Counted from the first letter of the stretch, positions 17,633-26,381 are shown. The stretch is 64,000 bases of DNA from Yinghuangia sp051388915 (GCF_051388915.1 NZ_JBPKBH010000019.1:62001-126000); one strand, 5' to 3'. The notes: generated by a model from the letters alone, not told the origin. Made by a program: numbers and translations.

Positions 17633-18466
17633 TTGGCGTCGAACACCGACCACGAACCCACGGGCCGCCTGGCCGCGGCCCTGGACGACCTGACCGCCGA
17701 GTCCGCCGAAGCCTTCGCGGTCCTGCACGGGCTGTCGCCGGACGACTGGCTGCTGCCGACCGCCGGCGGATGGTCCGTTCGCGACCACGTCCTCCACCTC
17801 GCCCGATTCGACGAAGTCGCCCGGCTTGCGTTCGTCGACCCGCCCGCGTCGTCGCGGATACAGCGTGAGGACCGTCGCCGGGGGTCCGGTTGCCCGGACG
17901 CGCTCGCGCGGGAACTGCGCCACATGCGCCCCTTGGAGGCGCACCGTTGGTTCACGCGCGCCCGGGACCGACTCCTCGATGCCTTCTGCTCGGCAACGGA
18001 CGAGACGGTTATGCCGTGGTACGGCGGGGCGGCCGATCCCGCCGCGGTCCTGAGCGCACGGCTGGTGGAGACCTGGACGCACGTGCAGGACATCGTCGAC
18101 ACCGTCGGCGGACAGCGTCAGCCGGGTCGCCGGCTGCGACGCATCGCGGACCTGGCCGTCCGGAACCTCGTTGAACTGAACGGTTCGAGCGGCAGCGACG
18201 TCCGCGTGGAGCTGATGTCTCCCGGCAACGGCACATGGCTGTGGGGGCCGCCCGGCGTGGCTGACGTCGTATCCGGGTCGGCCACGGACTTCTGCCTGGT
18301 CGTCACCGGTCGGCGCACCGGTGAACAAACCGGCCTGGAGGTCACCGGCGCCCGGGCCGCGCGCTGGGCCGCGGCCGTGCGCCGCTCGGTTCACGCGCCC
18401 CGCTGCCCGTTCCCGGGCGGCTCAGACGCGGCACGGACCGCGAAGTCCGAAGGAGCACCTGCTTGA
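17633..18466 (+). CDS. DinB-like/maleylpyruvate isomerase family metal-binding protein (TIGR03084-type)
   Basis: A 277-residue protein of the mycothiol-dependent maleylpyruvate isomerase superfamily. The metal-binding helix reads VRDHVLHLARFDEVARLAF (His52 and His55), and the second element is VETWTHVQDIVD. The C-terminal half has the family's WLWGPPGVADVVSGSATDF block. Many members use mycothiol as a cofactor, but this subgroup's reaction is unknown. I prefer TTG 17633, five bases after AGGAGG; ATG 17582 is an alternative. It is one of three paralogues in the window (29475 and 49475), each downstream of a CATAGTA-type operator. Its stop overlaps the next ATG. Confidence 0.82.
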   Translation: MASNTDHEPTGRLAAALDDLTAESAEAFAVLHGLSPDDWLLPTAGGWSVRDHVLHLARFDEVARLAFVDPPASSRIQREDRRRGSGCPDALARELRHMRPLEAHRWFTRARDRLLDAFCSATDETVMPWYGGAADPAAVLSARLVETWTHVQDIVDTVGGQRQPGRRLRRIADLAVRNLVELNGSSGSDVRVELMSPGNGTWLWGPPGVADVVSGSATDFCLVVTGRRTGEQTGLEVTGARAARWAAAVRRSVHAPRCPFPGGSDAARTAKSEGAPA

Positions 18467-19416
18467 TGGCACCGTTCGAAGTAGTCCACACCCGACATGT
18501 CATCGAGCTCGACAGCCCTGCCTTGCGCCCGTCGGGCCTCCACGTTGTGGGAGACGTGTTCGTCCCCCTGCGCTCCTCCGGGCTCCCCGTACTGTGCTGC
18601 CTGCCGGGCGGCGGCCTGTCCCGCAAGTACTGGGACCTCCGGCCGGGCGGCGACGAGTCCTACAGCTTCGCGCTGTACGCGGCACGCCGCGGCTTCCCCG
18701 TGCTCACCGTCGACCACCTCGGCACCGGCGAATCCGATCTCCCGCCGGGTGCCCCGCCGCCGACCCTGGGGCAAGTTGTCCAGGCGAACGACTGTGCGTT
18801 CCGGCGCCTTGTCGACGTCGTGCGCACCCAGTTGGCGCTGCCGGCTCAGCCGCGCGCCGTGGGTGTGGGCCATTCGATGGGGGCCGTGCTGACGCTCCGC
18901 CAGCACGCCGAATTTCCCCGCTACTCGGCTCTCGCTCTGCTGGGATTCACCACGGCAGGCCTACCCGAGAAGCTCCCCCCCGACCTCGTGGCCGCCGCGG
19001 GAAAGCGCCCGGGCGACGACGTGCTCGCGCGGCTCACCGGGTCCATGTTCGGCAGCGCGTACCCGAATCTGGGCGCGGGCACGTCCCCTGCCCGGTCGGC
19101 GTCGGAGAGTTCGGCGCTGGACAGGGCAATCGCCGACTGCACGACCCCATTGCTCGGAGTCGGCGGGTTGCTGGCGTTGCTGCCCGGCAACGTCGCCCAC
19201 GAGGCTCGGCGCGTACGGATTCCGGTGTTCCTCGGGAACGGCGAGCACGATCGTCTCGTCAACGCACGTGCCGGCGCCCATGAGTACCCCCGGGCCCGAT
19301 CAGTCGAAGCGTTCGTCCTCGCGGGGTCCGGGCACCGGCAAAATCTCGCGCCAGACCGTCTAAGGCTGTGGGAGGCCTTGACCGATTGGGCGTCGCGCAC
19401 CGCGCCGCGTCTGTGA
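18466..19416 (+). CDS. Alpha/beta-hydrolase
   Basis: A 316-residue hydrolase with a complete triad: Ser137 in GVGHSMGA, Asp262 in NGEHDRLV and His290 in GSGHRQNL. The oxyanion region is LPGGGLSRKYWDL near 46-58. No signal peptide is present. The ATG overlaps the stop of the DinB-like gene by one base (TGATG), so translation is coupled and the pair probably acts together. The fold is shared by esterases, thioesterases, C-C hydrolases and dehalogenases, so the substrate is open. Confidence 0.85.
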   Translation: MAPFEVVHTRHVIELDSPALRPSGLHVVGDVFVPLRSSGLPVLCCLPGGGLSRKYWDLRPGGDESYSFALYAARRGFPVLTVDHLGTGESDLPPGAPPPTLGQVVQANDCAFRRLVDVVRTQLALPAQPRAVGVGHSMGAVLTLRQHAEFPRYSALALLGFTTAGLPEKLPPDLVAAAGKRPGDDVLARLTGSMFGSAYPNLGAGTSPARSASESSALDRAIADCTTPLLGVGGLLALLPGNVAHEARRVRIPVFLGNGEHDRLVNARAGAHEYPRARSVEAFVLAGSGHRQNLAPDRLRLWEALTDWASRTAPRL

Positions 19417-19436
19417 CGACCGAGCACACCGTCCCT

Positions 19437-20045
19437 TCACCAGCTTGGACTTGGTGACGCCGCTTGGGGCAGCCGGGAGTGAAGCGTGTCGACCAATTCT
19501 TCGGGGGTGCCCGGGCAGTTGTGGTGAAGCCAGTCGGCAGCGGTGCCGAGCAGTGCGCCGGCGAGGTAGGACGCCGCGGGGTCATGGGGGATCGATTCGG
19601 GGTCCGCCGCATGAGTGCCGTTGCCGGGCCGGGCGAGGTTGACATGAATCGCGATGGTCAGTCGCCGGTGCAGATGGTTGATCACCCGGGCACTGCCGTC
19701 AGGGCCGAGCAGCGCGCGATAGAGATCGGCGCGCGCAGCGATGTGCGCGAAGACGGCGGCCAGTTCCGCCCGGGCCCGCCGTCGCTCACCCTGGTCGTCG
19801 CCGGGCAGCAACACAGGTGCGGCGGCTATGAGTTCATCGAACGCCCAGGAGCAGGCGTCGGCGGCCAGGTCGTGAACGTCGTTGTAGTGCTCGTAGAAGG
19901 TGGAGCGGTTGACGTCGGCGAGCTTGGTGACGTCGGAGACCGTGAGGTCGCCCAGCGGACGCTCGGCGACCAGGTCGAGGAGCGCGGCACGCAGCGCCGT
20001 GCGGGTGCGGTGGACACGACGGTCCAGCGGGCGCGGTGCGGTCAT
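19437..20045 (-). CDS. TetR-family repressor, probably autoregulated
   Basis: A 202-residue TetR regulator. The helix-turn-helix covers about residues 12-60, including DLTVSDVTKLADVNRSTFYEHY, followed by an all-helical ligand domain. It is divergent from the SDR gene at 20132. The 86-base gap holds the perfect palindrome CCAACATATGTTGG and a second imperfect copy 18 bases away, the expected arrangement for a TetR operator controlling both genes. The ligand is unknown. Confidence 0.9.
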   Translation of the reverse strand: MTAPRPLDRRVHRTRTALRAALLDLVAERPLGDLTVSDVTKLADVNRSTFYEHYNDVHDLAADACSWAFDELIAAAPVLLPGDDQGERRRARAELAAVFAHIAARADLYRALLGPDGSARVINHLHRRLTIAIHVNLARPGNGTHAADPESIPHDPAASYLAGALLGTAADWLHHNCPGTPEELVDTLHSRLPQAASPSPSW

Positions 20046-20062
20046 GCTGCAAGGCTAGCGGC

Positions 20063-20094
20063 CCAACATATGTTGGATAACCAACAGATGTTGT
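20063..20094. promoter_or_regulatory. Tandem TetR operator (CCAACATATGTTGG type)
   Basis: A perfect 14-base palindrome at 20063-20076 and a near-copy CCAACAGATGTTGT at 20081-20094, spaced 18 bases centre to centre. They lie between the divergent TetR (start 20045) and SDR (start 20132) genes. I saw no other copy in the window, so this is probably a local two-gene circuit. Confidence 0.8.
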
Positions 20095-20131
20095 TTAATG
20101 AGCCCGGAAAGCCGAATCGGAAGGGGCACGC

Positions 20132-20953
20132 GTGACGCAGCAAGTGGTCGTCGTCATCGGAGCCGGTGGCATGGGGCAGGCCATCGCGAAACGCCTGGGC
20201 CCCGGCACGCGGTTGCTCGTCGCCGACCGCGACGAGAACGTCGTGAACGCCGTCGCCGGACGGCTCGAAGCGGACGGCTACCGGGTGACCGCCCGCACGG
20301 TCGACGTCGCGTCGCGCTCGTCGGTCGCCGAACTCGCCGACCTGGCGGCGTCATTGGGCCCGGTGCACGCGATAGCGCACACGGCCGGCCTGTCGCCGGT
20401 ACAGGCACCGGTCTCGGCGGTCCTCGCGGTCGACCTGCTGGGCGTCGCGCTGGTCCTGGACGAGTTCGGCGACGTCGTCGCGCCGGGTGGGGCGGCGGTG
20501 GTCGTCGCCAGCATGGCCGGCCACCTGTTCCCCGCGTTCCCCGCCGAGCAGGCCCGACAGCTCGCGACGAGCCCGGCGGACGAGTTGCTGTCCCTGCCCG
20601 TGTGCGCTGAGGCCAACTTCCCGAACAGCGGTGCCGCATACGGCTTCGCGAAGCGGGCCAACCTGCTGCGGGTGCGGGCGGTCAGTGGGGCCTGGGCCGC
20701 CAAGCAGGCGCGGGTCAACTCGATCAGCCCCGGCATCGTCGCGACGCCGATGGGCCAGGCCGAGCTTGAGGGCGAGAACGGGGCCGCCATGCGGAGCATG
20801 ATCGAGGCGTCCAATGCCCAGCGGGTCGGCACTGCCGCCGACATCGCCGCCGCGGCGGAGTTCCTGCTCGGCCCGACGGCCTCCTTCATCTCCGGGGCCG
20901 ATCTCCTGGTCGACGGCGGTGTCGTCGCCGCCGTCACCAATCATGTGGGCTGA
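20132..20953 (+). CDS. SDR oxidoreductase with a GAGGMG nucleotide motif
   Basis: A 273-residue short-chain dehydrogenase. The dinucleotide loop reads IGAGGMGQAIA near 9-19, closer to GxGxxG than to the classical SDR TGxxxGIG. The next strand ends VADRDE, favouring NAD(H) or NADP by Arg. The catalytic pair is in AYGFAKRAN, preceded by an insertion of about 30 residues after the VVASMAG strand. This long insertion is shared with carbonyl-reductase/3-hydroxysteroid-type SDRs. GTG 20132 has a GGAAGGGG site. It faces a TetR gene across a tandem operator, so it is likely induced by its own substrate. Confidence 0.85.
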   Translation: MTQQVVVVIGAGGMGQAIAKRLGPGTRLLVADRDENVVNAVAGRLEADGYRVTARTVDVASRSSVAELADLAASLGPVHAIAHTAGLSPVQAPVSAVLAVDLLGVALVLDEFGDVVAPGGAAVVVASMAGHLFPAFPAEQARQLATSPADELLSLPVCAEANFPNSGAAYGFAKRANLLRVRAVSGAWAAKQARVNSISPGIVATPMGQAELEGENGAAMRSMIEASNAQRVGTAADIAAAAEFLLGPTASFISGADLLVDGGVVAAVTNHVG

Positions 20954-21017
20954 CTGTCGCCCGGCGTCGAAGGACGCGGACGCGGGGCCGGCTGCCCGGC
21001 CGCAGCCGGGAAGCGCG

Positions 21018-21055
21018 GCCCGCCGTCCGCTCGTGGGGACCGGCGGACGGCGGGC
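21018..21055. terminator. Hairpin between convergent genes
   Basis: A perfect 13-base GC-rich inverted repeat (21018-21030 with 21043-21055, 12-base loop). It separates the SDR stop (20953) from the binding-protein stop (21097). Confidence 0.8.
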
Positions 21056-21096
21056 GTCCATGCTTTGTGGAGAGAAGGCGGCTCGACTGCTGCCGG

Positions 21097-22788
21097 TCAG
21101 CTCTTGAGCCCCAGTTCCTCCAGAAGGATGGAGCCGTTGTCCGCGAACCGGAACCCCGCGAGCCGGCCGGGCTTGGCGTAGGAGTACGTGGTCTGGTCGA
21201 TCAGCGGCATGAGGGGCACGTCGGCGGCAACCGCCTGGGCCAACCGCGTGTACGCCGCCTTGAGTTCCTCGGCGTTGCCCGATGCGCGGCTGTCGCGCAG
21301 CGCGGCGTCCACGGCGGCCGAGGAGAATCCGAGGTGGTTGTTGGGTGAGCCGGTCAATAGGGTGTTCCAGAAGTTCGGCTCGCCGGACGCGGTGGGGATG
21401 CCGTAGTAGACCGCCTGGTAGTCGTGGCCGATGAGGACCTTGAGCGACAGCGCGGAGATGGCCACGGACTCGACGCGCACGGCGACGCCGGGCAGGGCGT
21501 TCCACTGCGCCTGGAGGTATTCGCCGGTCTTGGCCGCCAGGGGGCTCTGCGGCAGCGTCAGCGTGAAGTCGATCGGCTTGCCCTCGTCTGCGAGTTGGCG
21601 TGCCAGCCGCTCCGCCTCGGCCCGGTCGGCGTCCATCTTGGGCACGGCGGCGTGGTCGATCAGCGGCGATTTCTCGGCGAACAGTCCGTCCGCCGGGTTG
21701 GCGGCACCGTCGTACACGACCTTGTTGAAGTCGTCCCGGGATATCGCCAGCGAGAGCGCCCGCCGGGCCCGCGGATCGTCGAACGGGGCCTTGGCGGAGT
21801 TGAACTGCACACCCGTCGAGCCGTTGACGACTACCGTCTGCACGTCGAAGCCGTCGGCTGCGGCCTTGCTGCCAGTGACGTCGTCGACCGTGGTCACGAA
21901 GTCGAGGCTGCCGTTGGACACCGAGTTGAAGGACTGCTGCTGGTCCGCCGACACGCGGATGACGAGCTCGTCCAGGCGGGGCTTGCCCTGCTGCCAGTAG
22001 GACGGGTTGCGGACGTAGGTCTGCTTGCTCCCCTGCACCCACTCCTTCAGCACGAACGGCCCGGCGCCGACCGGCTTGTGGCCGAAGCCCTGGGGATCCG
22101 CGCGGTACGCCGTGGGCGAGACGACATAGCCCAGTTGGGCGGCGACGATCTGGTCGAAGCGGGTGTTGGGCTGGTCGAGGGTGATGCGCAGGGTCAGCGG
22201 GTCCTCGACGACGGCGGAGACGCCGCGCATGGACGTCGCGTACGGTGAACGCGCGGCCGGGTCGGCGTGCCGGTCCCACGTGAACTTCACGGCGGCCGCG
22301 TCGTACGGTGTCCCGTCGGAGAACGTGACTCCGGGCCTGACCTTGAGGACCCACGTCTTGCCGCCGTCCGGAGTGGTGAACGCCTCCGCGATCTTCGGGT
22401 GGGCGGTGGTTCCCCCCGGCTCAACCCACAGCAACTGGTCGTAGAGCGCGTTCATGCGGCTGTAGTCGGTGGCGCTGGACAACGAGGCGGTGAACGGGTC
22501 GAGCCCGCGGGAGTCGGCGACGAGCGCCATGCTCAGCGATCCGCCCATGCGGGGCCCTTCGGTGCCGAACGACTGCCCGCCGGTCGGCTTCGTGTCGTCG
22601 CCGTCGCCGCACGCGGCAAGGGCAAGCAGCAGTGCGACCGCTCCCGCGGCGAGGCCGCGGAGTCGGCGGCGCGGTGTCCTGCTGGCGCGTGCGGGCGGCG
22701 GATTTCCTTGGCGGTTCGGCTCGGCGATTCTGACGGGATCGGCTTCCGTGGGGTCTGTGCGTCGGATCGGCATGAGGATGGTCCGCAT
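21097..22788 (-). CDS. ABC transporter solute-binding lipoprotein (family 5, oligopeptide/nickel type)
   Basis: A 563-residue extracellular binding protein. The N-terminus has a basic region (RTPRRRLRG), a hydrophobic core and the lipobox LAAC with lipidated Cys60. The mature part carries family 5 signatures such as ALYDQLLWVEPGG, FSDGTPYDAAAVKFTWDRH and DDPRARRALSLAISRDDF. These proteins capture peptides, sugars or other solutes for an ABC importer, but no permease or ATPase gene is adjacent. ATG 22788 and ATG 22773 are both plausible starts; the same two methionines recur in the close paralogue at 30527-32167. Confidence 0.92.
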   Translation of the reverse strand: MRTILMPIRRTDPTEADPVRIAEPNRQGNPPPARASRTPRRRLRGLAAGAVALLLALAACGDGDDTKPTGGQSFGTEGPRMGGSLSMALVADSRGLDPFTASLSSATDYSRMNALYDQLLWVEPGGTTAHPKIAEAFTTPDGGKTWVLKVRPGVTFSDGTPYDAAAVKFTWDRHADPAARSPYATSMRGVSAVVEDPLTLRITLDQPNTRFDQIVAAQLGYVVSPTAYRADPQGFGHKPVGAGPFVLKEWVQGSKQTYVRNPSYWQQGKPRLDELVIRVSADQQQSFNSVSNGSLDFVTTVDDVTGSKAAADGFDVQTVVVNGSTGVQFNSAKAPFDDPRARRALSLAISRDDFNKVVYDGAANPADGLFAEKSPLIDHAAVPKMDADRAEAERLARQLADEGKPIDFTLTLPQSPLAAKTGEYLQAQWNALPGVAVRVESVAISALSLKVLIGHDYQAVYYGIPTASGEPNFWNTLLTGSPNNHLGFSSAAVDAALRDSRASGNAEELKAAYTRLAQAVAADVPLMPLIDQTTYSYAKPGRLAGFRFADNGSILLEELGLKS

Positions 22789-22950
22789 CTGCCGGGCAGG
22801 TTTGTGCTCCTGCGATGGACTGGACATGCGTGCCGCGCGCACGGTCCGCAGCACACTCGGGTAGCCCTGTGCCCGGGCGTTCGGGCACCGCAGGGGTGGG
22901 CGAACAACCCGTGCGCCGCGGCGATTGCCGAACCCACCGAGGCGTGCATG

Positions 22951-22964
22951 CATAATGTATTCGT
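22951..22964. promoter_or_regulatory. TAATGTAT-family operator upstream of binding protein
   Basis: CATAATGTATTCGT lies about 160 bases before the binding-protein start at 22788. It repeats the ATAATGTATTC core found at 11907 and 63139. Confidence 0.55.
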
Positions 22965-23067
22965 TTGACTTGAGGGGCAATACCGGATCGCAAGAATCTG
23001 AATCCTTGCTCAGCGAACCGCCTTGAACGTTCAGTTGTTTGCCGCCGACCCCTTGCCGGACCAGAGA

Positions 23068-23083
23068 CATAGCGCCTACTATC
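23068..23083. promoter_or_regulatory. CATAGTA-family operator (degenerate)
   Basis: CATAGCGCCTACTATC matches the other CATAGTA sites at 13 or 14 of 16 positions, including the central CC seen at 17465 and 44789. It stands directly before the broken DUF35 reading frame on the plus strand, as would be expected for the promoter of the once-intact gene. Confidence 0.5.
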
Positions 23084-23105
23084 CGATTCTGCGAGGGCTG
23101 GCACA

Positions 23106-23213
23106 CGTGTCACCGACGCCTCGGCGGTGTTCTGGGATGCGGCAGACGAGGGGCGCTTGGTCGCCCAGGCGTGCCTGCACTGCCAGCCATTGCGTAACCC
23201 GCCGAGCCTCATG
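23106..23213 (+). pseudogene. Remnant of a DUF35 zinc-ribbon protein
   Basis: In one plus-strand frame the sequence encodes the start of a DUF35 protein: VTDASAVFWDAADEGRL then the first zinc knuckle CLHC and LRNPPSLM. In intact relatives this is followed by a second CxxC and an OB-fold, but here similarity stops at about 23213 and no other frame continues it. There is no start codon in frame near the expected position. I read it as a decayed, truncated copy of the kind of gene at 16893-17321. The surrounding 22789-23359 region has no other recognisable gene. Confidence 0.6.
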
Positions 23214-23359
23214 AATGTGCAACGAGGCCATCCACGTCGGCATGCACCTTGGAGTCGCGTTCGCAGCGACCTGGCCGCGCATCCGACCCTTCGACTGCTG
23301 CCGACGGCTCGTCACGCCGACGTCGGCCCTGGGGTTCCGTTCTGCTCGGGTGCGGGCGG

Positions 23360-24019
23360 CTACCTCTTCTTCGTCTTCGTCTTCGTTTTCGCGCCGTCGA
23401 TCTGCGCCGCAACCGCCTGGATCAGGCTTCGCGCCTGCTCCTCACGGCGGCCGGTGTCCACCTTCATGGCCACCGCGAGCGGGACCGTCCCCTCGAAGGT
23501 CGCGTGGCTGATCGCGAGACCGCGCAATGCGTGGAAGAGGTAGCCGGGGCTGACCGCCGCGGGGTCACGGACGACGGTGAGCTCGTGGTCGAGAAAGCGC
23601 TGTTGCAGCCGCTTGTTGGTGTCGACGATCGTCTGCGTGGCCTCCTGTGAGACCGCGGGGTCGCGCAGCAGGTTGAGCGTGATCTCCAAGTGCACCAGGT
23701 ACTCGGGGCGGCCGTAGTAGGAGTTGATCATCTCCCAGTACCGGGTCAACCTCTCCTCAAGAGTGTCGCCGTCGACGTCCGCCCCTTCGACGATGACTTC
23801 GAGGCGTGTCGCGCCGGCACGCAGCGCGGCGACCATGAGCGATTCGCGGTTGCCGAAGTGGTGCTGGATGACACCCCAGGAGACGCCGGCACGGCGCGCG
23901 ATCTCGTTCGAGGACGCGCGGTAGAAGCCCTTGTCGAGGATGCACGCGATCGCAGCGTCCACGACCTTTTCGCGGGTCGAGTCGTCGTTCTTGGCAGATG
24001 CCCGCCGAGCCACAGCCAC
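23360..24019 (-). CDS. TetR-family regulator with a Lys/Thr-rich tail
   Basis: A 219-residue TetR-type repressor. The DNA-binding domain is at about 15-65, with SSNEIARRAGVSWGVIQHHFGNRESL, and the rest is helical. The C-terminus ends in the repetitive basic tail KTKTKTKKR. It starts with GTG at 24019, 53 bases after the GntR stop, so both regulators are probably made from one transcript. No operator lies in that gap. It is a candidate regulator for the CATAGTA sites, but this is only an inference by elimination. Confidence 0.88.
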   Translation of the reverse strand: MAVARRASAKNDDSTREKVVDAAIACILDKGFYRASSNEIARRAGVSWGVIQHHFGNRESLMVAALRAGATRLEVIVEGADVDGDTLEERLTRYWEMINSYYGRPEYLVHLEITLNLLRDPAVSQEATQTIVDTNKRLQQRFLDHELTVVRDPAAVSPGYLFHALRGLAISHATFEGTVPLAVAMKVDTGRREEQARSLIQAVAAQIDGAKTKTKTKKR

Positions 24020-24072
24020 GTGCCGTCCGTTCCGTGAGAAGTCCGTGAGGGGAAGCCGTTCGCCGCAGCAGG

Positions 24073-24876
24073 CTACGTGCGCTTGCCCTTGCCCGCGCGT
24101 GTGGGGGTCGGCTCGTCGGGCTCGGCCGGCGTGCCGCGGTGCTCGCGCATGACCTCGACGACAGCACGGCCGTGCTCGGCCATCGCCTCCTCGAAGACGA
24201 CGGCCGCCGCGTCCCCGTCGCGGCGGCTCAGGGCCTCCACCACTGCCACCAGGGCGTCCTGCTGGATCTGCCGTCCGGCGGGAACCATCGCGAAGTAGCT
24301 GCCGGGCACCACACCGGACATCATGCGCGAGATCGACAGCAGCCGCGGCGAGTTGGCGGCGGCGAAGAACTGCCGCAGGAAGAGGTCGTTGTGGAACGAG
24401 AAATCCTCGACCGAGTTCGCCGCGACCGCGAAGATCTGCGCCTGCTCCAGCGCCTCGATCGCGGAGTCCTCGGCCCGCTCGGTGACCCGCCGGGCCGTCA
24501 GCGCGTAGAGCGCGCCGAGGAAGGCGTAGTGGTCGCCGACCGCGGTCTCGTCCAGACCTCGGATGAACGCGCCGCGATGCAGCTCCAGGCTCACCCAGCC
24601 CTCGCGCTCCAGCGCGATCAGCGCCTCGCGCACCGGGATGCGGCTGACCCCGAGTTCGTTGGCGAGGTCGTCCTGCCGCAGGTGGTCGCCGTTGCGGAGC
24701 TTGCCGTTCCAGATCAGCCTGCGGACGTGGTCGGCCACCTGATCACCGCTGCTCGGGCGGTTGATCGAGGAGCTGCCGGGTTCCTTGGGGACTCGACGTT
24801 GCGCGCGGATGGTGGGTCTCCTCTGCTCGGACGCCTGACCCTCGCCCGCGTCGTCGCTGCGTGGTAGTCCGCTCAT
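24073..24876 (-). CDS. GntR-family regulator (FadR/FCD subfamily)
   Basis: A 267-residue regulator. A winged helix at about 43-105 contains LRNGDHLRQDDLANELGVSR and PVREALIALEREGWV, followed by an all-helical FCD ligand domain with the DFSFHNDLFLRQFF helix. FCD-GntR proteins often sense acyl-CoA or organic acids. A 40-residue polar N-terminal extension precedes the winged helix. The region before its ATG (24876) contains a TAATGTAT-like element, fitting autoregulation and control of the other six regions with similar elements. Confidence 0.9.
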   Translation of the reverse strand: MSGLPRSDDAGEGQASEQRRPTIRAQRRVPKEPGSSSINRPSSGDQVADHVRRLIWNGKLRNGDHLRQDDLANELGVSRIPVREALIALEREGWVSLELHRGAFIRGLDETAVGDHYAFLGALYALTARRVTERAEDSAIEALEQAQIFAVAANSVEDFSFHNDLFLRQFFAAANSPRLLSISRMMSGVVPGSYFAMVPAGRQIQQDALVAVVEALSRRDGDAAAVVFEEAMAEHGRAVVEVMREHRGTPAEPDEPTPTRAGKGKRT

Positions 24877-24893
24877 GTCTGCCTCGCGAACGT

Positions 24894-24911
24894 GGATTCA
24901 ATATACCGATC
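24894..24911. promoter_or_regulatory. TAATGTAT-like element before the GntR gene
   Basis: GGATTCAATATACCGATC lies 17-35 bases before the GntR ATG. Read on the other strand it contains GGTATATTGAATCC, matching the ATTGAATAC segment of the element at 11906. This supports autoregulation. Confidence 0.5.
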
Positions 24912-24976
24912 GTGGGGGCGGTCGGCCTGCCACAACGCCCGTGCTGCGGCAGGCCCGTCGGTTGCCGAGACGCACG

Positions 24977-26149
24977 TCACACGCGTTCGAGCACCAGAGC
25001 CGACCCCATGCCGCCGCCCGCGCACATCGACACGCATCCCAGCGCGACGTCGCGGCGGCGCATCTCGCCGAGCATGGTGACGATCATTCTGGCCCCGGTG
25101 GCGGCGATCGGGTGGCCGAGGCTGCATCCGCTGCCGTTGACGTTGACGAAGGCGGGATCGATCTTCAACTCCCGGGTCACCGCGACCGGTACCGCGCAGA
25201 AGGCCTCGTTGATCTCCCACAGGTCGACGTCGTCGATCGACAGGGCTCCGCGGGCAAGGGCGGTCTGGATGGCTGGGACCGGGGCGAAGCCCGTGCGCGT
25301 CGGCGGCAGGGCGGCCACCCCCCAGGAACGTACGCGCGCCAGCGGGGTGATGCCATGGGCTTCGGCGTAGTCGGAGGCGACGACAAGGAGCGCGGCCGCG
25401 CCGTCGTTGAGGCCGGCGGCATTACCGGCGGTGACGGTGGCGCCGGGGATTTCCGGGTGCACCACGCGTAGTTCCGCGAGCTTCTCGACCCCGGTGTCCC
25501 GGCGCGGCTGCTCGTCGTGGTCCAGGTAGGAGGTCGATGCGCCGTCGACGACCACCGGGACGGGGACGATTTCGCCGTCGAACCAGCCCGCGTCCATCGA
25601 GGCAACGGCCTGGCGGTGGCTGTACGCGGCCCACTCGTCGACGTCGCGCCGCGTCAGCCCGGCCTCGCGCGCGGTGTTCTCCCCCACCGTGATGGACATG
25701 TCGAACGCGGGGGCCTCGGCAGTGTCAGGGTGGCTCTCCGGCATCCAGGCCCCTTGGTCCTGGCGCCCAGGGCCTCGCTTGCGCATGGTGGGCGTGGTGC
25801 TCAGGCTCTCGGTGCCCCCGGCGATCACCACACGGTCCATTCCGGCGATGATCGAGGCGGCGGCGTGCTGCACGGCCGCCAGTCCCGCGGCGCAGTGCCG
25901 GTTCACCGCCAGGCCGGGGGCGCGTTCCAGTCCGAGCGTCACGGCGGTATGGCGGGCGATCACGCCGCCCCCCTGCATCGACTCGGCAATGACGATGTCG
26001 TCGATATGGGCCTCGGGGAGTTCTCCGCGCAGGAGCAGGCCGCCCACGGCCACGCGGGCGAGCGCGAAGGCGTCGACCTCGGACAGCGCCCCTTTGAACG
26101 CGCGTCCGATCGGCGTGCGCACGGCTTCGACGATCACGGCGTCGCTCAT
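24977..26149 (-). CDS. Thiolase (acetyl-CoA C-acyltransferase)
   Basis: A 390-residue degradative thiolase. The nucleophile is Cys86 in NRHCAAGLAA, the NEAFCAVP motif follows, His346 is in GHPIAATG and Cys376 in CAGGGMG. All active-site residues are present. It is distinct from the thiolase at 1238, so the two probably serve different chain lengths or pathway stages. Its ATG (26149) is 232 bases from the divergent P450 gene, and that region carries two AT-rich operator-like elements. Confidence 0.93.
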   Translation of the reverse strand: MSDAVIVEAVRTPIGRAFKGALSEVDAFALARVAVGGLLLRGELPEAHIDDIVIAESMQGGGVIARHTAVTLGLERAPGLAVNRHCAAGLAAVQHAAASIIAGMDRVVIAGGTESLSTTPTMRKRGPGRQDQGAWMPESHPDTAEAPAFDMSITVGENTAREAGLTRRDVDEWAAYSHRQAVASMDAGWFDGEIVPVPVVVDGASTSYLDHDEQPRRDTGVEKLAELRVVHPEIPGATVTAGNAAGLNDGAAALLVVASDYAEAHGITPLARVRSWGVAALPPTRTGFAPVPAIQTALARGALSIDDVDLWEINEAFCAVPVAVTRELKIDPAFVNVNGSGCSLGHPIAATGARMIVTMLGEMRRRDVALGCVSMCAGGGMGSALVLERV

Positions 26150-26200
26150 GCGGCCGTCACCTCCTGAATTCTGCTGCCGGAAGCGCGTGACTCGCGCCTT

Positions 26201-26278
26201 CTAAAAGTGCATACTTTCTACACCTTGCTCTGGACTGCATCGAGCTCCAGAGCTCAGTCGGATAAAGTATACATATTT
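26201..26278. promoter_or_regulatory. Paired TAATGTAT-like elements in the thiolase/P450 divergent promoter
   Basis: Two AT-rich elements lie 52 bases after the thiolase start: AAAGTGCATACTTT at about 26204-26217 and AAAGTATACATATTT at about 26264-26278. The second contains AGTATACA, very close to the TGTATACA core at 2494. Their position suits joint control of both transcripts. Confidence 0.5.
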
Positions 26279-26381
26279 GCCACGCCTCTGGGCGTCGAGC
26301 GCGATGCCCCGTGAAAGAGCCTGCCGGAGCCTTTCGGCATCGACGCGTTGCGCATGCCAGGTGCCGAAGGAGCAAGCAGAC

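Noticed and set aside
23214..23359. Possible coding continuation of the DUF35 remnant
   Set aside because: All three frames lose similarity after the first zinc knuckle; the following sequence looks random and runs into the TetR stop.
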